The notes beneath the pieces were generated by a model. It was not told the origin of the DNA. It did not search any database and worked only from the letters and a program-made list of their open reading frames with translations. DNA of 64,000 bases from Amycolatopsis nalaikhensis (lineage in GTDB: Bacteria; Actinomycetota; Actinomycetes; Mycobacteriales; Pseudonocardiaceae), in NCBI RefSeq assembly GCF_030264295.1, contig NZ_CP127173.1, positions 2,115,501 through 2,179,500 on the forward strand. The letters run 5' to 3'. Shown piece after piece: positions 16,309-23,874 of the stretch. The stretch's first letter is position 1; each line of letters starts with the position of its first letter. Made by a program: the position numbers and the translations under genes.

Positions 16309-17769
16309 GTGGTGGTGGCGGTGAGCAGCACGGCGAACGCGCGCCGCGGCGCCCCGGCACGCCCGCCGCTCACAGCGGGTGAAAACCAGCCTTCGCACGC
16401 GCGCGTGCGCGCGACGGGGCCCGCGCTGGACGCCTTGTCGGCACGCGAGGTCGCCGCACTTGGGCGCCCGGCGGGGCTCGGCGAGGCGGCCTTGTCGGCG
16501 CGCGGCACCGCCGCACTCGAGCGCTCGACGGGGCCCGCCCGGGAAGCCATGCCGCGCGGCGGCGCCGCGCGCGGGCGCTCGCCCAAGCCGTGGGCGTCTC
16601 CGCTGGCTCGGCCCGCCGCCAAGATCCTCGTCGCCGGAGGGCTGACCCTCGCGGGCTGGCTGCTCACCGGTGCGCTGTCCGGCCACACCGCCTCGGCCGC
16701 GGAGACCGCCGCCTGCCAGCACTCCTCGGTGTCCACTGTGGAGCACGGCCGGGCCGCCTTCGGCCACCACCACCGCGCCAGCAGTCACCGCGAAACCGGC
16801 GCTGCCCGGTGCACCCAGGCGACCGCCGACAGCACGTCGACCGAGGACTCCGCCACCAGCGACGCCACCGAAACGACCACCGGCGACACCGCGACCGGCG
16901 AAACGCCAGCGAACGACACCAAGCCCGCCGACACCGCGACCGGCGCCACCGAGCCCGCCGACACCGCGACCACCGAACCGGCCACCACAAAGCCCGAAAC
17001 CAGCGAGCCCGCGAGCACGCCCACCGAGGCCACCCAGCCCGCAACCACGGAACCCGCGACCGGCGAGACCACCTCCGCCGACACCGCGACCAGCACCGAA
17101 GAGCCCACGAAGACCACCACAACCTCCGGCGGCGGCCTCCTGGGCGGCTTGGTCGGCGGAGTCCTGAACGTGGTCGGCGGCACCCTGAACACAGTCACCA
17201 GCACAGTCGGCGTGGTCACGGACACGCTCTCCCACACGGTCCTGGCCCCCCTGACGCAGCCGCCCGCGAGCAACCCGGACGCCCCCGTCCTGCTCCCGAT
17301 CGACGACATCCTGAACCCGATCCTCGGCGGCTCGTCCTCGGGCAGCGTGACCGTGACCGTCCCCGCGACGACCGCCACCCCCGAAACCGTCACCGTCGAG
17401 ATCGCCCCCGCGGCGACAGCGGAGACCACGACGCCACCGCAAACCCCCCGCTTCGCGCTCGTCCACCTCACCCCGAAGCCGCAGGCGCCGGTCGTGAAGC
17501 AGCAGGACACCCCGCGCGACTCCGGCGTCCACGCCCGCGACGGCGGCGGCGACTCCACCCCCGGCCTGCCCGGCGGCACCACCGCCCCGAGCGCGCCCGC
17601 CACCACCGCGACCCCCGGTCACGACGGCCCCGGTGGTGCCCGGCACCCCTTCGCCGTCCACACCGATGACGTCACCACCACTCAGCTGAAGCTCATCGGC
17701 GCCAGCCGCGACCACGATGTCGACGGCGCGGGCAGGGAAGCCGCCCTGCCCACCACCTCTCCCGACTGA
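16309..17769 (+). CDS. Thr/Pro-rich secreted protein with a long N-terminal region
   Basis: About 486 aa; several in-frame GTGs (16309, 16321) make the start uncertain. Residues 1-100 are Ala/Arg-rich, then a hydrophobic helix ILVAGGLTLAGWLLTGALSG with a cleavage-like TASAAE. Next comes a Thr/Glu/Pro/Ala repeat zone (TATGETPANDTKPADTATG and similar) that would be an extended, possibly glycosylated stalk. An amphipathic Gly/Val/Thr segment (GGLLGGLVGGVLNVVGGTL) follows, then Pro/Thr-rich sequence. No enzymatic domain. Likely cell-envelope or surface protein; function unknown. Confidence 0.7.
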   Translation: MVVAVSSTANARRGAPARPPLTAGENQPSHARVRATGPALDALSAREVAALGRPAGLGEAALSARGTAALERSTGPAREAMPRGGAARGRSPKPWASPLARPAAKILVAGGLTLAGWLLTGALSGHTASAAETAACQHSSVSTVEHGRAAFGHHHRASSHRETGAARCTQATADSTSTEDSATSDATETTTGDTATGETPANDTKPADTATGATEPADTATTEPATTKPETSEPASTPTEATQPATTEPATGETTSADTATSTEEPTKTTTTSGGGLLGGLVGGVLNVVGGTLNTVTSTVGVVTDTLSHTVLAPLTQPPASNPDAPVLLPIDDILNPILGGSSSGSVTVTVPATTATPETVTVEIAPAATAETTTPPQTPRFALVHLTPKPQAPVVKQQDTPRDSGVHARDGGGDSTPGLPGGTTAPSAPATTATPGHDGPGGARHPFAVHTDDVTTTQLKLIGASRDHDVDGAGREAALPTTSPD

Positions 17770-17900
17770 CCCCGCACCGGGCAGCCGGGGAGAACTGCGT
17801 CCAAACCAAGATCAACTCCCCTGCTCCAGTACGCGAATCCGTGACTCTTCACGTGTCGTGACGCCTTCGCGCGTCCGCCGTACCCCAGGGGCTGAAACCC

Positions 17901-18065
17901 ATGCGAAACCACAGTCTTTCCGACCGGCCGACCGCGCCCGGCCGGGTCGGATCCCGGTCCCGGCGCCGCGCTGCCCCCGTGGCGCCGGGACCCACACCGG
18001 GCGCGCTCCGGGAGTCCTCGCTCACCGCGCCGAGCGAGGTCTCGCAGTACCGCGAGCGCACCTGA
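17901..18065 (+). CDS. candidate 54-aa basic peptide
   Basis: ATG 17901, preceded at a good distance by AGGGG, encodes MRNHSLSDRPTAPGRV and ends with SEVSQYRERT. It is rich in Arg, Ser and Pro, has no Cys and no membrane segment. A strong hairpin follows 5 bp after the stop (18071-18109), which is what a short independent transcript would need. There is no family match that I can name, and it could be a chance ORF. Confidence 0.3.
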   Translation: MRNHSLSDRPTAPGRVGSRSRRRAAPVAPGPTPGALRESSLTAPSEVSQYRERT

Positions 18066-18070
18066 GCCGC

Positions 18071-18109
18071 CGGCTTCCCGGCACGTCGAGGGGCGGTGCC
18101 GGGAAGCCG
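18071..18109 (+). terminator. hairpin downstream of the 54-aa ORF
   Basis: Arms CGGCTTCCCGGCAC and GTGCCGGGAAGCCG (14 bp, perfect) with an 11-nt loop. No U-tract, as is common in high-GC actinobacteria. Confidence 0.6.
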
Positions 18110-18154
18110 CGGTCCTCGCGACGGAGTCACGTCCCGTCGCGGGGTGTGTGGAAC

Positions 18155-18231
18155 AACGAACCGGTGCGCTGGATGCACATGAACGCCGCCCATCCCTGGG
18201 AGCAGGCTCGCATCCAGCGCACCGGTTCGTT
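18155..18231 (-). terminator. long inverted repeat at the 3' end of the MocR gene
   Basis: Perfect 22-bp arms (18155-18176 and 18210-18231) with a 33-nt loop. The right arm ends exactly at the MocR stop codon side (gene ends at 18232). Confidence 0.65.
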
Positions 18232-19683
18232 CTATGCGATGGGGGCGTCCAGCGAGGCCGGGGTGCCCTGGACCGACGCCGCGGCGACGCTCAGCCGCCG
18301 GACCGCCTCGTGGATCTTCTCCGGCGGCAACGCGAACGGCAGCCGTATCCAGCGCTCCATGCCGCCGTGGACGCCGAACCGCGAGCCCGGCGCCACCTGC
18401 ACGCCGTGGCTCGCCGCCGCCACCGCCAGCCGGGAGCTCACCGGCTCCGGCATGCGGCACCACAACGACAGCCCGCCCTTCGGCGGCGTGAACGTCCAGT
18501 CCGGCAGGTGCCACTTCACCGCGCCCGCCAGCGCGTCGCGGTAGCCGCGGAACTCCTCGCGGCGACGCGCCATCGCCGCCCAGCCCTCCTCGCCGAGCAA
18601 CTCGGCGAACACCACCTGCTCGAACACCGGCGACCCCAGGTCCACCGCGTACCGCGCCGAAACCAGGCGGCCCAGCAGGTCCTCCGACGCGCGGATCCAG
18701 CCGAGCCGCAGCCCGCCCCAGTGCGACTTCGACGCCGACCCGACGCAGATCGCCAGGTCGCCGGCGAACGCGGCCAGCGGCGGCGGCCCGTCGAGCGGGT
18801 CGCCTTCGAGGTCGAGCTCGACGAGCGTCTCGTCGACGACCACCGGCGTCCTGGCCCGCGCGAGCACGGCGCCGAGCCGTTCGCGGCCTTCGGCGTCCAG
18901 GCGCAGGCCGGTCGGGTTCTGGAAGTCGACCACCAGGTACGCCAGCCGCGGTGACGCCTGGCGCAGCGCCGCGTCGATCCCGGCGATGTCCCAGCTGCGG
19001 GCACCGGCCGGGTCGAGCGCCACCGGCACCGGGATCGCGTGCGCGGCGCGGATCGCCTCCGACGCGTTCGGGTACGTCGGCTGCTCGACCAGCACGCGGT
19101 CGCCCGGCCCGGCCAGCATCCGCAGGACCAGCACGAACGCGTGGTGCGCGCCGTTGGTCACCATCACCTGCGCGGCCGTCGTCGGCAGCCCGCGCTCGGT
19201 GTACCGCCGCGCGATCGCCTCCCGCAGCACGAGCAGGCCGCGCTCGGCGTACCCGTGTTCGCCCAGGTAGTCGGCGAGCCGCCCGCGGGCCGCGTCGACC
19301 GCCGCGGCCATGCCGGGGATGGCCGCGGGCGACGCGTGCGCGAAGTCGATCAGGTCGTCGCCCGCCGGGACGAGCGGTTCGCGGCCGCGGCCCGGCGCGG
19401 CGATCCACGACCCGGCGCCGCGGCGGCTCGCGACGAATCCGTTCTCCCGCAACCGGTCCAGCGCGGCCCCGATCAGCGTGCGACTCGCGCCGAGCGCCTC
19501 GGCCAGCTCCCGTTCGGCGGGCAGCCGGGTGCCGAGCGGGAGCTGGCCGTCCAGCACCTGCAGCTCGATGGCGGCGGCCAGGTCGGCCGCGCCCTGCCGG
19601 GAGCCCCCTTGCCGCCACGACCCCAGCATGGCAGCCAGTCGCGGGCCAGAGATGCGTCCACCCAGCGGGATCATCGATTCCAT
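18232..19683 (-). CDS. MocR-family (GntR HTH + aminotransferase fold) regulator, YczR-like
   Basis: A 483-aa protein. The N-terminal GntR winged helix reads LPLGTRLPAERELAEALGAS followed by RTLIGAALDRLRENGF. A linker joins it to a fold-type I aminotransferase-like domain with VMVTNGAHHAFVLVLRML, VDFQNPTG and the PLP lysine in CVGSASKSHWGGLRLGW. MocR proteins bind PLP and regulate, usually, the divergent gene. Here that gene encodes a YczE-type membrane protein, the same arrangement as the yczR-yczE pair known in many bacteria. Confidence 0.88.
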   Translation of the reverse strand: MESMIPLGGRISGPRLAAMLGSWRQGGSRQGAADLAAAIELQVLDGQLPLGTRLPAERELAEALGASRTLIGAALDRLRENGFVASRRGAGSWIAAPGRGREPLVPAGDDLIDFAHASPAAIPGMAAAVDAARGRLADYLGEHGYAERGLLVLREAIARRYTERGLPTTAAQVMVTNGAHHAFVLVLRMLAGPGDRVLVEQPTYPNASEAIRAAHAIPVPVALDPAGARSWDIAGIDAALRQASPRLAYLVVDFQNPTGLRLDAEGRERLGAVLARARTPVVVDETLVELDLEGDPLDGPPPLAAFAGDLAICVGSASKSHWGGLRLGWIRASEDLLGRLVSARYAVDLGSPVFEQVVFAELLGEEGWAAMARRREEFRGYRDALAGAVKWHLPDWTFTPPKGGLSLWCRMPEPVSSRLAVAAASHGVQVAPGSRFGVHGGMERWIRLPFALPPEKIHEAVRRLSVAAASVQGTPASLDAPIA

Positions 19684-19744
19684 CAGGCCAATATCCTGGA
19701 ATTGGCTATGGTTTACAAGGCCACTTACCCCCGATAGTGAAACC
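19684..19744. promoter_or_regulatory. divergent MocR/YczE control region
   Basis: The 61-bp spacer contains the inverted repeat GCCAAT (19687-19692) and ATTGGC (19701-19706) with an 8-bp centre, close to the MocR start. It is the only spacer between the two genes, so it must hold both promoters and the MocR site. Confidence 0.55.
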
Positions 19745-20392
19745 GTGGCTCAGATCGATCTCCGGCCCGTCCGGATCTCCCGCGACCCCGCCCGGCGCAG
19801 TGTCCAGCTGCTCGTGGGCCTCGCCCTCTACGGCACCAGCGTCGCCATGCTCACCCGCGCCCACCTGGGCCTCGAACCCTGGGGCGTGCTCGCCGAAGGG
19901 ATCATGAAGCACACCGGGCTAACCTTCGGCACCGTCACCGGCGTCGTCTCGGTGGCCGTCCTCCTGCTGTGGATCCCGCTGCGCCAGCGGCCCGGGATCG
20001 GCACGGTCGCGAACGTCGTGGTCATCTCGGTGACCGTCGACCTGGTCCGCGCGGTGCTCCCCGACCAGCACGACCTCGGCTGGCAGATCGCGTTGCTCGT
20101 CGGCGGCGTCGCCCTCAACGGCTTCGCGACCGCCACCTACGTCGGCGCCCGGCTCGGTCCCGGCGCCCGCGACGGCCTGATGACCGGGCTGGCCGCGCGC
20201 ACCGGCTGGTCGGTCCGGCTGGTGCGCACGGGCATCGAGATCACCGTGGTCGCCGCGGGCTTCCTGCTCGGCGGCACCGTCGGGGCGGGCACGGTGCTCT
20301 ACGCCCTCGCGATCGGGCCGCTCACGCAGGCGCTGCTGCCGCTGGTCGTGTGGCGCGAACCGGAGCGCGAGGAGCCCGAGCCCGTGCACTAA
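19745..20392 (+). CDS. YczE/YitT-type integral membrane protein
   Basis: A 215-aa protein from GTG 19745 (VAQIDLRPVRISRDP). Five hydrophobic segments include RSVQLLVGLALYGTSVAMLT and the family motif LGLEPWGVLAEGI, with GLEPW being typical of YczE. GVALNGFATATYVGARLGPGARDGL marks the second repeat. Transported substrate unknown. It is divergent from, and probably activated by, the PLP-binding MocR regulator, so a link to a vitamin B6 vitamer or amino compound is possible. Stop overlaps the convergent Clp-N gene by 4 bp. Confidence 0.82.
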   Translation: MAQIDLRPVRISRDPARRSVQLLVGLALYGTSVAMLTRAHLGLEPWGVLAEGIMKHTGLTFGTVTGVVSVAVLLLWIPLRQRPGIGTVANVVVISVTVDLVRAVLPDQHDLGWQIALLVGGVALNGFATATYVGARLGPGARDGLMTGLAARTGWSVRLVRTGIEITVVAAGFLLGGTVGAGTVLYALAIGPLTQALLPLVVWREPEREEPEPVH

Positions 20393-20916
20393 CCGGCTTT
20401 CCGCCGCTGGACGACCTGGCGCAGCGTCGCGAGATCGGCGCCGTGCCGGGTGAGGACCTCGTCGGTGCCGCGCTGCTGCGCCAGGGCCAGCAGGATGTGC
20501 TCCTGTCCGAGGTGCTTGTCCCCCAGCCGGACGGCTTCCTTGAGGCTCAGCTCCAGCGTCTTCTTCGACTGCGTGGTGAACGGGATGTGCCCGCGCTTGG
20601 CCGGGCCCAGCCGTCCGGCCAGCGCGCCGGCCCCGTGCGTCTGCTCGACGCGCTCGACGATCTGCTCGACGTCGATGCCGAACTCGGTGAGCGCCTCGGC
20701 GTCGGCGTCGCTGACCCCGCCGCGGCGCCGGGTCCGCGCCAGCTCCTCGGCGATCTCGTCGGCCGGGACGCCCAGCTCGGCGAGCACCCCGCCACCGGTC
20801 TTCACCAGCCCGGCCAGCAGGTGCGCGGGCCCGATCTCCACCGACCCGGACTCCCGCGCCACGATCTGCGCCTCGACGACGGCCAGCCGCGCGTCCGCCG
20901 TGAACCTTTCGAACAT
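20389..20916 (-). CDS. Clp amino-terminal (Clp-N) domain protein
   Basis: A 175-aa protein from ATG 20916, preceded by GGGAGG. It has two Clp-N repeats: FERFTADARLAVVEAQIVARE with IGPAHLLAGLVKTGGG, and FTTQSKKTLELSLKEAVRLG with LGQEHILLALAQQ. There is no AAA+ ATPase domain, so it is an adaptor or binding module rather than a chaperone. Its start codon overlaps the stop of a small HTH gene (TGATG). A fused HTH-Clp-N paralogue lies at 38872. Confidence 0.85.
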   Translation of the reverse strand: MFERFTADARLAVVEAQIVARESGSVEIGPAHLLAGLVKTGGGVLAELGVPADEIAEELARTRRRGGVSDADAEALTEFGIDVEQIVERVEQTHGAGALAGRLGPAKRGHIPFTTQSKKTLELSLKEAVRLGDKHLGQEHILLALAQQRGTDEVLTRHGADLATLRQVVQRRKAG

Positions 20917-21125
20917 CAATGCCTCCCGTACTTCTTGTGCACGGCCTGCCGGCTGACCCCCAGCTCGGCGGCGATTTCCTGCCACGACCAGCCGTGCACC
21001 CGCGCGCTGCGGACCTGCACGGCCTCCAGTTGTTCTAGCAACCGCCGGAGCGCGGCGACCGCGCGCAGTCCCACCCGGGGATCGCGATCACCGGCCCGGG
21101 CGGCCAAATCCGTCGCTTCCGTCAT
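20916..21125 (-). CDS. small HTH regulator coupled to Clp-N protein
   Basis: A 69-aa protein from ATG 21125 (MTEATDLAARAGDRDP). The C-terminal half is a helix-turn-helix, WSWQEIAAELGVSRQAVHKK, ending in YGRH. It overlaps the downstream Clp-N start by one base. Two GTCAAC-N4-GTTGAC palindromes directly upstream (21129-21173) are likely its own operators. The same HTH sequence type is fused to Clp-N in the paralogue at 38872. Confidence 0.8.
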   Translation of the reverse strand: MTEATDLAARAGDRDPRVGLRAVAALRRLLEQLEAVQVRSARVHGWSWQEIAAELGVSRQAVHKKYGRH

Positions 21126-21128
21126 GCC

Positions 21129-21173
21129 TGTCAACCTACGTTGACATTCGGTCCATGTCAACCTGAGTTGACA
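21129..21173. promoter_or_regulatory. double operator TGTCAAC-N4-GTTGACA
   Basis: Two palindromes, 21129-21146 (centre CTAC) and 21156-21173 (centre CTGA), both TGTCAAC-N4-GTTGACA. They sit between the divergent starts at 21125 and 21191. The GTTGAC half also resembles a -35 element, so binding would block the promoter. The same motif recurs before the paralogous gene at 39609. Confidence 0.75.
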
Positions 21174-21190
21174 CGACGTAGAGTCGGGTG

Positions 21191-21976
21191 ATGCCCGAGA
21201 TCGCGATCGCCGAGCGGGCCGGGGTGGGCGCCGACGGCCACCCACGCCCCTCCGAAGACCACGTCGTCGTGCTGGACAACGCGGTGGTGGTCCTCGACGG
21301 CGCCACGTCGTCGGACCCCTCGCAGCCGCCGGGCGGCTGGTACGCCGAACGCCTCGCGCGGCGCCTCACCACCGACCTCCGCGCGGCACCGGCCGCCGAC
21401 CTGGCCGACGTCCTGACCAGCGCGATCGCCGCCGTGACCAGCGAACACGAGCTGCGGCCGCAGGAGTCGCCGTCGAGCACCGTCGCGGCCGTGCGCTGGC
21501 TCGACGACCGCGTCGACGCGCTGGTGCTGGCCGACAGCCCGGTGGTCGGGTTCGGCGCGTTCGGCGTCGACGTCGTCTCCGACGACCGGCTCGCCCGGCT
21601 GCGGCGGCGCGGGATGCTCCAGACCGGCGCCGACGTCCGCCGAAGACGGAACGCCCACGACGGGTTCTGGGTCGCCGAAGCCGACCCGGGCGCGGCGGCC
21701 CACTCGGTCCGGCGCAGCTGGCGAAGAGCCGACGTCGAGGCCGTCCTGCTCGCCAGCGACGGCGTGTCCATCGGCGTCGACCAGTACGAACTGTTCGACT
21801 GGCGCGAGGTGCTGGCGATCACCCGCGCCGACGGGCCGGACGCGGTCCTCGACGCCGTCCGCACCGCGGAGAAACAGGACCCCGACGGCGCCCGCTGGCC
21901 CCGGCCGAAGCGCCACGACGACCAGGCCCTGGTCCTCGTCGACTTCGATTCGGGGGTTATTCAGGGTCTTCCCTGA
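21191..21976 (+). CDS. PP2C-like phosphatase superfamily protein
   Basis: A 261-aa protein from ATG 21191. PP2C motifs are partly visible: SEDHVVVLDNAVVVLDGATSS at the N-terminus (the acidic metal site), VEAVLLASDGVSIGVDQYEL in the centre and RHDDQALVLVDF near the end, where the DD pair binds metal. The DG-x-G of typical PP2C enzymes is replaced by DGATSS, so catalytic activity is uncertain. Divergent from the HTH/Clp-N operon and under the same double operator. Confidence 0.65.
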   Translation: MPEIAIAERAGVGADGHPRPSEDHVVVLDNAVVVLDGATSSDPSQPPGGWYAERLARRLTTDLRAAPAADLADVLTSAIAAVTSEHELRPQESPSSTVAAVRWLDDRVDALVLADSPVVGFGAFGVDVVSDDRLARLRRRGMLQTGADVRRRRNAHDGFWVAEADPGAAAHSVRRSWRRADVEAVLLASDGVSIGVDQYELFDWREVLAITRADGPDAVLDAVRTAEKQDPDGARWPRPKRHDDQALVLVDFDSGVIQGLP

Positions 21977-22011
21977 TCTCGCGCCGCGCGTTTCCCGAGA
22001 CCCTGGACGGC

Positions 22012-22848
22012 ATGGGGATCGAGCAGGGGAAGCGCACGAGACCGTGGCGGCTCGTGGCGGTCGGGGCGATCGGCTGGGGTTTGTTCACCGCCGTGGTGCT
22101 GCACATCATCAGCTCGCACGACCCGGTGTACGACACGTTGTCGAGCTACACCGTGACCGACCGCGGCGACGGGATGCTCGCCGCGAGCGTGCTTTCGCTG
22201 GCCATCGGGTCGCTGGCGGTGCTCGGCGCGCTGCACGTCGCCGGGGTGCCGCTCTCGCGGACGACACGGCTGCTGCTCGCGTTGTGGTCGCTCGGGATGG
22301 CCGCGGCCGCGGTGTTCCCGGCGAGCTACCCGGAGGCGCCGGACCCGGTCAGCGGCGAAATCCACCTCTACTCGTGCCTGGTCGCGTTCCTCAGCCTGCC
22401 CGGCGCGGCGATCTCGCTGCTGGAACCGTTGCGGGGCCGCCCGGAGCGCGTCCTCGTCGTGCGTTCACTGCGCCTGACGGCAGCGGCGTTCGCGCTCTTC
22501 GCGACGAGTTTTCTCTTCGTGCGGCTCAGTGAGGCCGGAGTCGAGCCGTTCGCGGAGATCTCCGACGCGTTCCCCATCGGCGTCATGCAGCGGCTGCTGC
22601 TGCTCGCCGACGTCGTGCTGCTGGGCACGCTGCTGCGAGTCGCGACGCGGGTCGAGTCAGCCGCCGACGGCCGCCGCGAATTCGGGCGCGTAGCCGTACA
22701 GGCCGGGCATCCCGCCGGTGTGCAGGAACACCACGTGCTCGTCCGCGGCGAAGCGGCCGTCCCCCGCCCATTCGACCAGCGCGGCGGCCACCTTGCCGCT
22801 GTAGACCGGGTCGAGCACGACCCCCTCGCGGCTCCCGAAGAGGCGTAG
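22012..22848 (+). CDS. DUF998 family membrane protein with antisense-overlapping C-terminus
   Basis: Residues 1 to about 217 form a DUF998 protein with six membrane segments (VAVGAIGWGLFTAVVLHIIS, VLSLAIGSLAVLGALHVAG and others) and the conserved DTLSSYTVTDRG loop. After LLRVATRVES the frame stays open for 60-odd residues of Arg/His/Gly/Val sequence encoded opposite the 3' end of the desulfhydrase-like gene (22657-22848). This tail has no membrane or family character. Either a true extended protein or a lost stop codon or frameshift near 22655. Confidence 0.7.
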   Translation: MGIEQGKRTRPWRLVAVGAIGWGLFTAVVLHIISSHDPVYDTLSSYTVTDRGDGMLAASVLSLAIGSLAVLGALHVAGVPLSRTTRLLLALWSLGMAAAAVFPASYPEAPDPVSGEIHLYSCLVAFLSLPGAAISLLEPLRGRPERVLVVRSLRLTAAAFALFATSFLFVRLSEAGVEPFAEISDAFPIGVMQRLLLLADVVLLGTLLRVATRVESAADGRREFGRVAVQAGHPAGVQEHHVLVRGEAAVPRPFDQRGGHLAAVDRVEHDPLAAPEEA

Positions 22849-23685
22849 CGCGCTCCAGACGGCGTCGGTCGGGATGCCGTAGCCGGGGCCGAGGGTCGAG
22901 TCGCTCATCCGGACGTGGTCGAGCGACGGCGGTTCCACACCCAGCAGCTTCGCGGCTCCGGACGTCAGCTCGCGCAGGTTCTCCCGGGCTTCGTCGAGCG
23001 GGTGGCTGACGCAGGCGATGTCGACGTCGAGGCCGCCTAGCAGCCCGGCGGCCAGCGCGACCCCGGCCGCGGTGCCGCCGCTGGCGTGCGGGACGACGAG
23101 CCGAGCGCGGTCGATCCCGCGTTCGGCCAGCTGCGTCGCGAGTTCGTGGGTGGCGCGGACGTACCCGAGGGCGCCGAGGTCGTTCGAGCCGCCGACCGGG
23201 ATCGTGGCGACCTTCCGGCCGTCCTGCGCGGCTTCGGCGACGAGTCGGTCGTACGTGCGGCCGGTTTCTTCGCCGTCGGCGCAGACGTGGACGTGCGCGC
23301 CGAAGAGCTTGTCGAGCGGGATGTTGCCGCCGCGTTCGTAGGCGTCACCGTCGCGCGGGACCTTGGCGGTGAGGACGAGTTCGCAGCGCAGGCCGAGCCG
23401 CGCGCACGCGGCGGCGGTCTGCCTGCCGTGGTTGGTCTGGAGGGCGCCGAAGGTGATCACCGTGTCGGCGTCCTTCGCCGCGCCGAGGTGGTACTCGAGC
23501 TTGCGGAGCTTGTTGCCGCCCGCGCCGAGCGGGTGGACGTCGTCGCGCTTGAGCAGCAGGTTCGGCAAGCCGAGGGCTTCGCCGAGCCGCGGGGCCGCGT
23601 GCAGCGGCGTCGGCCAGCCACCGAGGTCGACGCGGGGGACCGCGGCCAGCGCGGCGGTGGGGAATCCGGCGAAGTCGAACGTCAT
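22657..23685 (-). CDS. D-cysteine desulfhydrase/ACC deaminase family PLP protein
   Basis: A 342-aa fold-type II PLP enzyme from ATG 23685 with GGAGGG upstream. It starts TFDFAGFPTAALAAVPRVDL and carries LLLKRDDVHPLGAGGNKLRK, where the Lys after GGN forms the Schiff base, then TFGALQTNHGRQTAAACARLGL and VVPHASGGTAAGVALA for the phosphate. It ends VVFLHTGGMPGLYGY. These match D-cysteine desulfhydrase (DcyD) and ACC deaminase; the GGMPGL(Y/F)GY ending is shared by both, so specificity is unresolved. Confidence 0.85.
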   Translation of the reverse strand: MTFDFAGFPTAALAAVPRVDLGGWPTPLHAAPRLGEALGLPNLLLKRDDVHPLGAGGNKLRKLEYHLGAAKDADTVITFGALQTNHGRQTAAACARLGLRCELVLTAKVPRDGDAYERGGNIPLDKLFGAHVHVCADGEETGRTYDRLVAEAAQDGRKVATIPVGGSNDLGALGYVRATHELATQLAERGIDRARLVVPHASGGTAAGVALAAGLLGGLDVDIACVSHPLDEARENLRELTSGAAKLLGVEPPSLDHVRMSDSTLGPGYGIPTDAVWSALRLFGSREGVVLDPVYSGKVAAALVEWAGDGRFAADEHVVFLHTGGMPGLYGYAPEFAAAVGG

Positions 23686-23721
23686 CGGCCCTCCAGGCTC
23701 GGCTCTCCCGGCCACTCTAGA

Positions 23722-23806
23722 GCGCCCCAATGTGGCCTTGGTTGCGTCAGACGCACCCAAGGCGGCCTTCGGTGCGTCTGACGCACCGAAGGCCACATTG
23801 GGGCGC
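23722..23806. repeat. 85-bp compound inverted repeat with two nested palindromes
   Basis: Outer arms of 18 bp (23722-23739 and 23789-23806) are perfect. Inside lie a 27-bp palindrome with one mismatch pair (23736-23762, core TGCGTCAGACGCA) and a perfect 31-bp palindrome (23764-23794, core GGTGCGTCTGACGCACC). It sits between two divergent genes. Confidence 0.75.
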
Positions 23807-23839
23807 TGGGGAGTGGCCGGAGCGGCGGCTGTCCGGTAA

Positions 23840-23857
23840 CGTTCGTTCGAACGAACG
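23840..23857. promoter_or_regulatory. 18-bp palindrome, likely TetR operator
   Basis: CGTTCGTTCGAACGAACG, perfect, 17 bp upstream of the amidase GTG start. The operon encodes its own TetR regulator two genes down, which is the obvious binder. A GGAGG ribosome site follows at 23865. Confidence 0.75.
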
Positions 23858-23874
23858 AGAGATCGGAGGCTGCC

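Noticed and set aside
17849..18231. Long minus-strand frame extending past the MocR gene
   Set aside because: In a different frame from MocR, Arg/Pro/Gly-rich, and it crosses the terminator hairpins.
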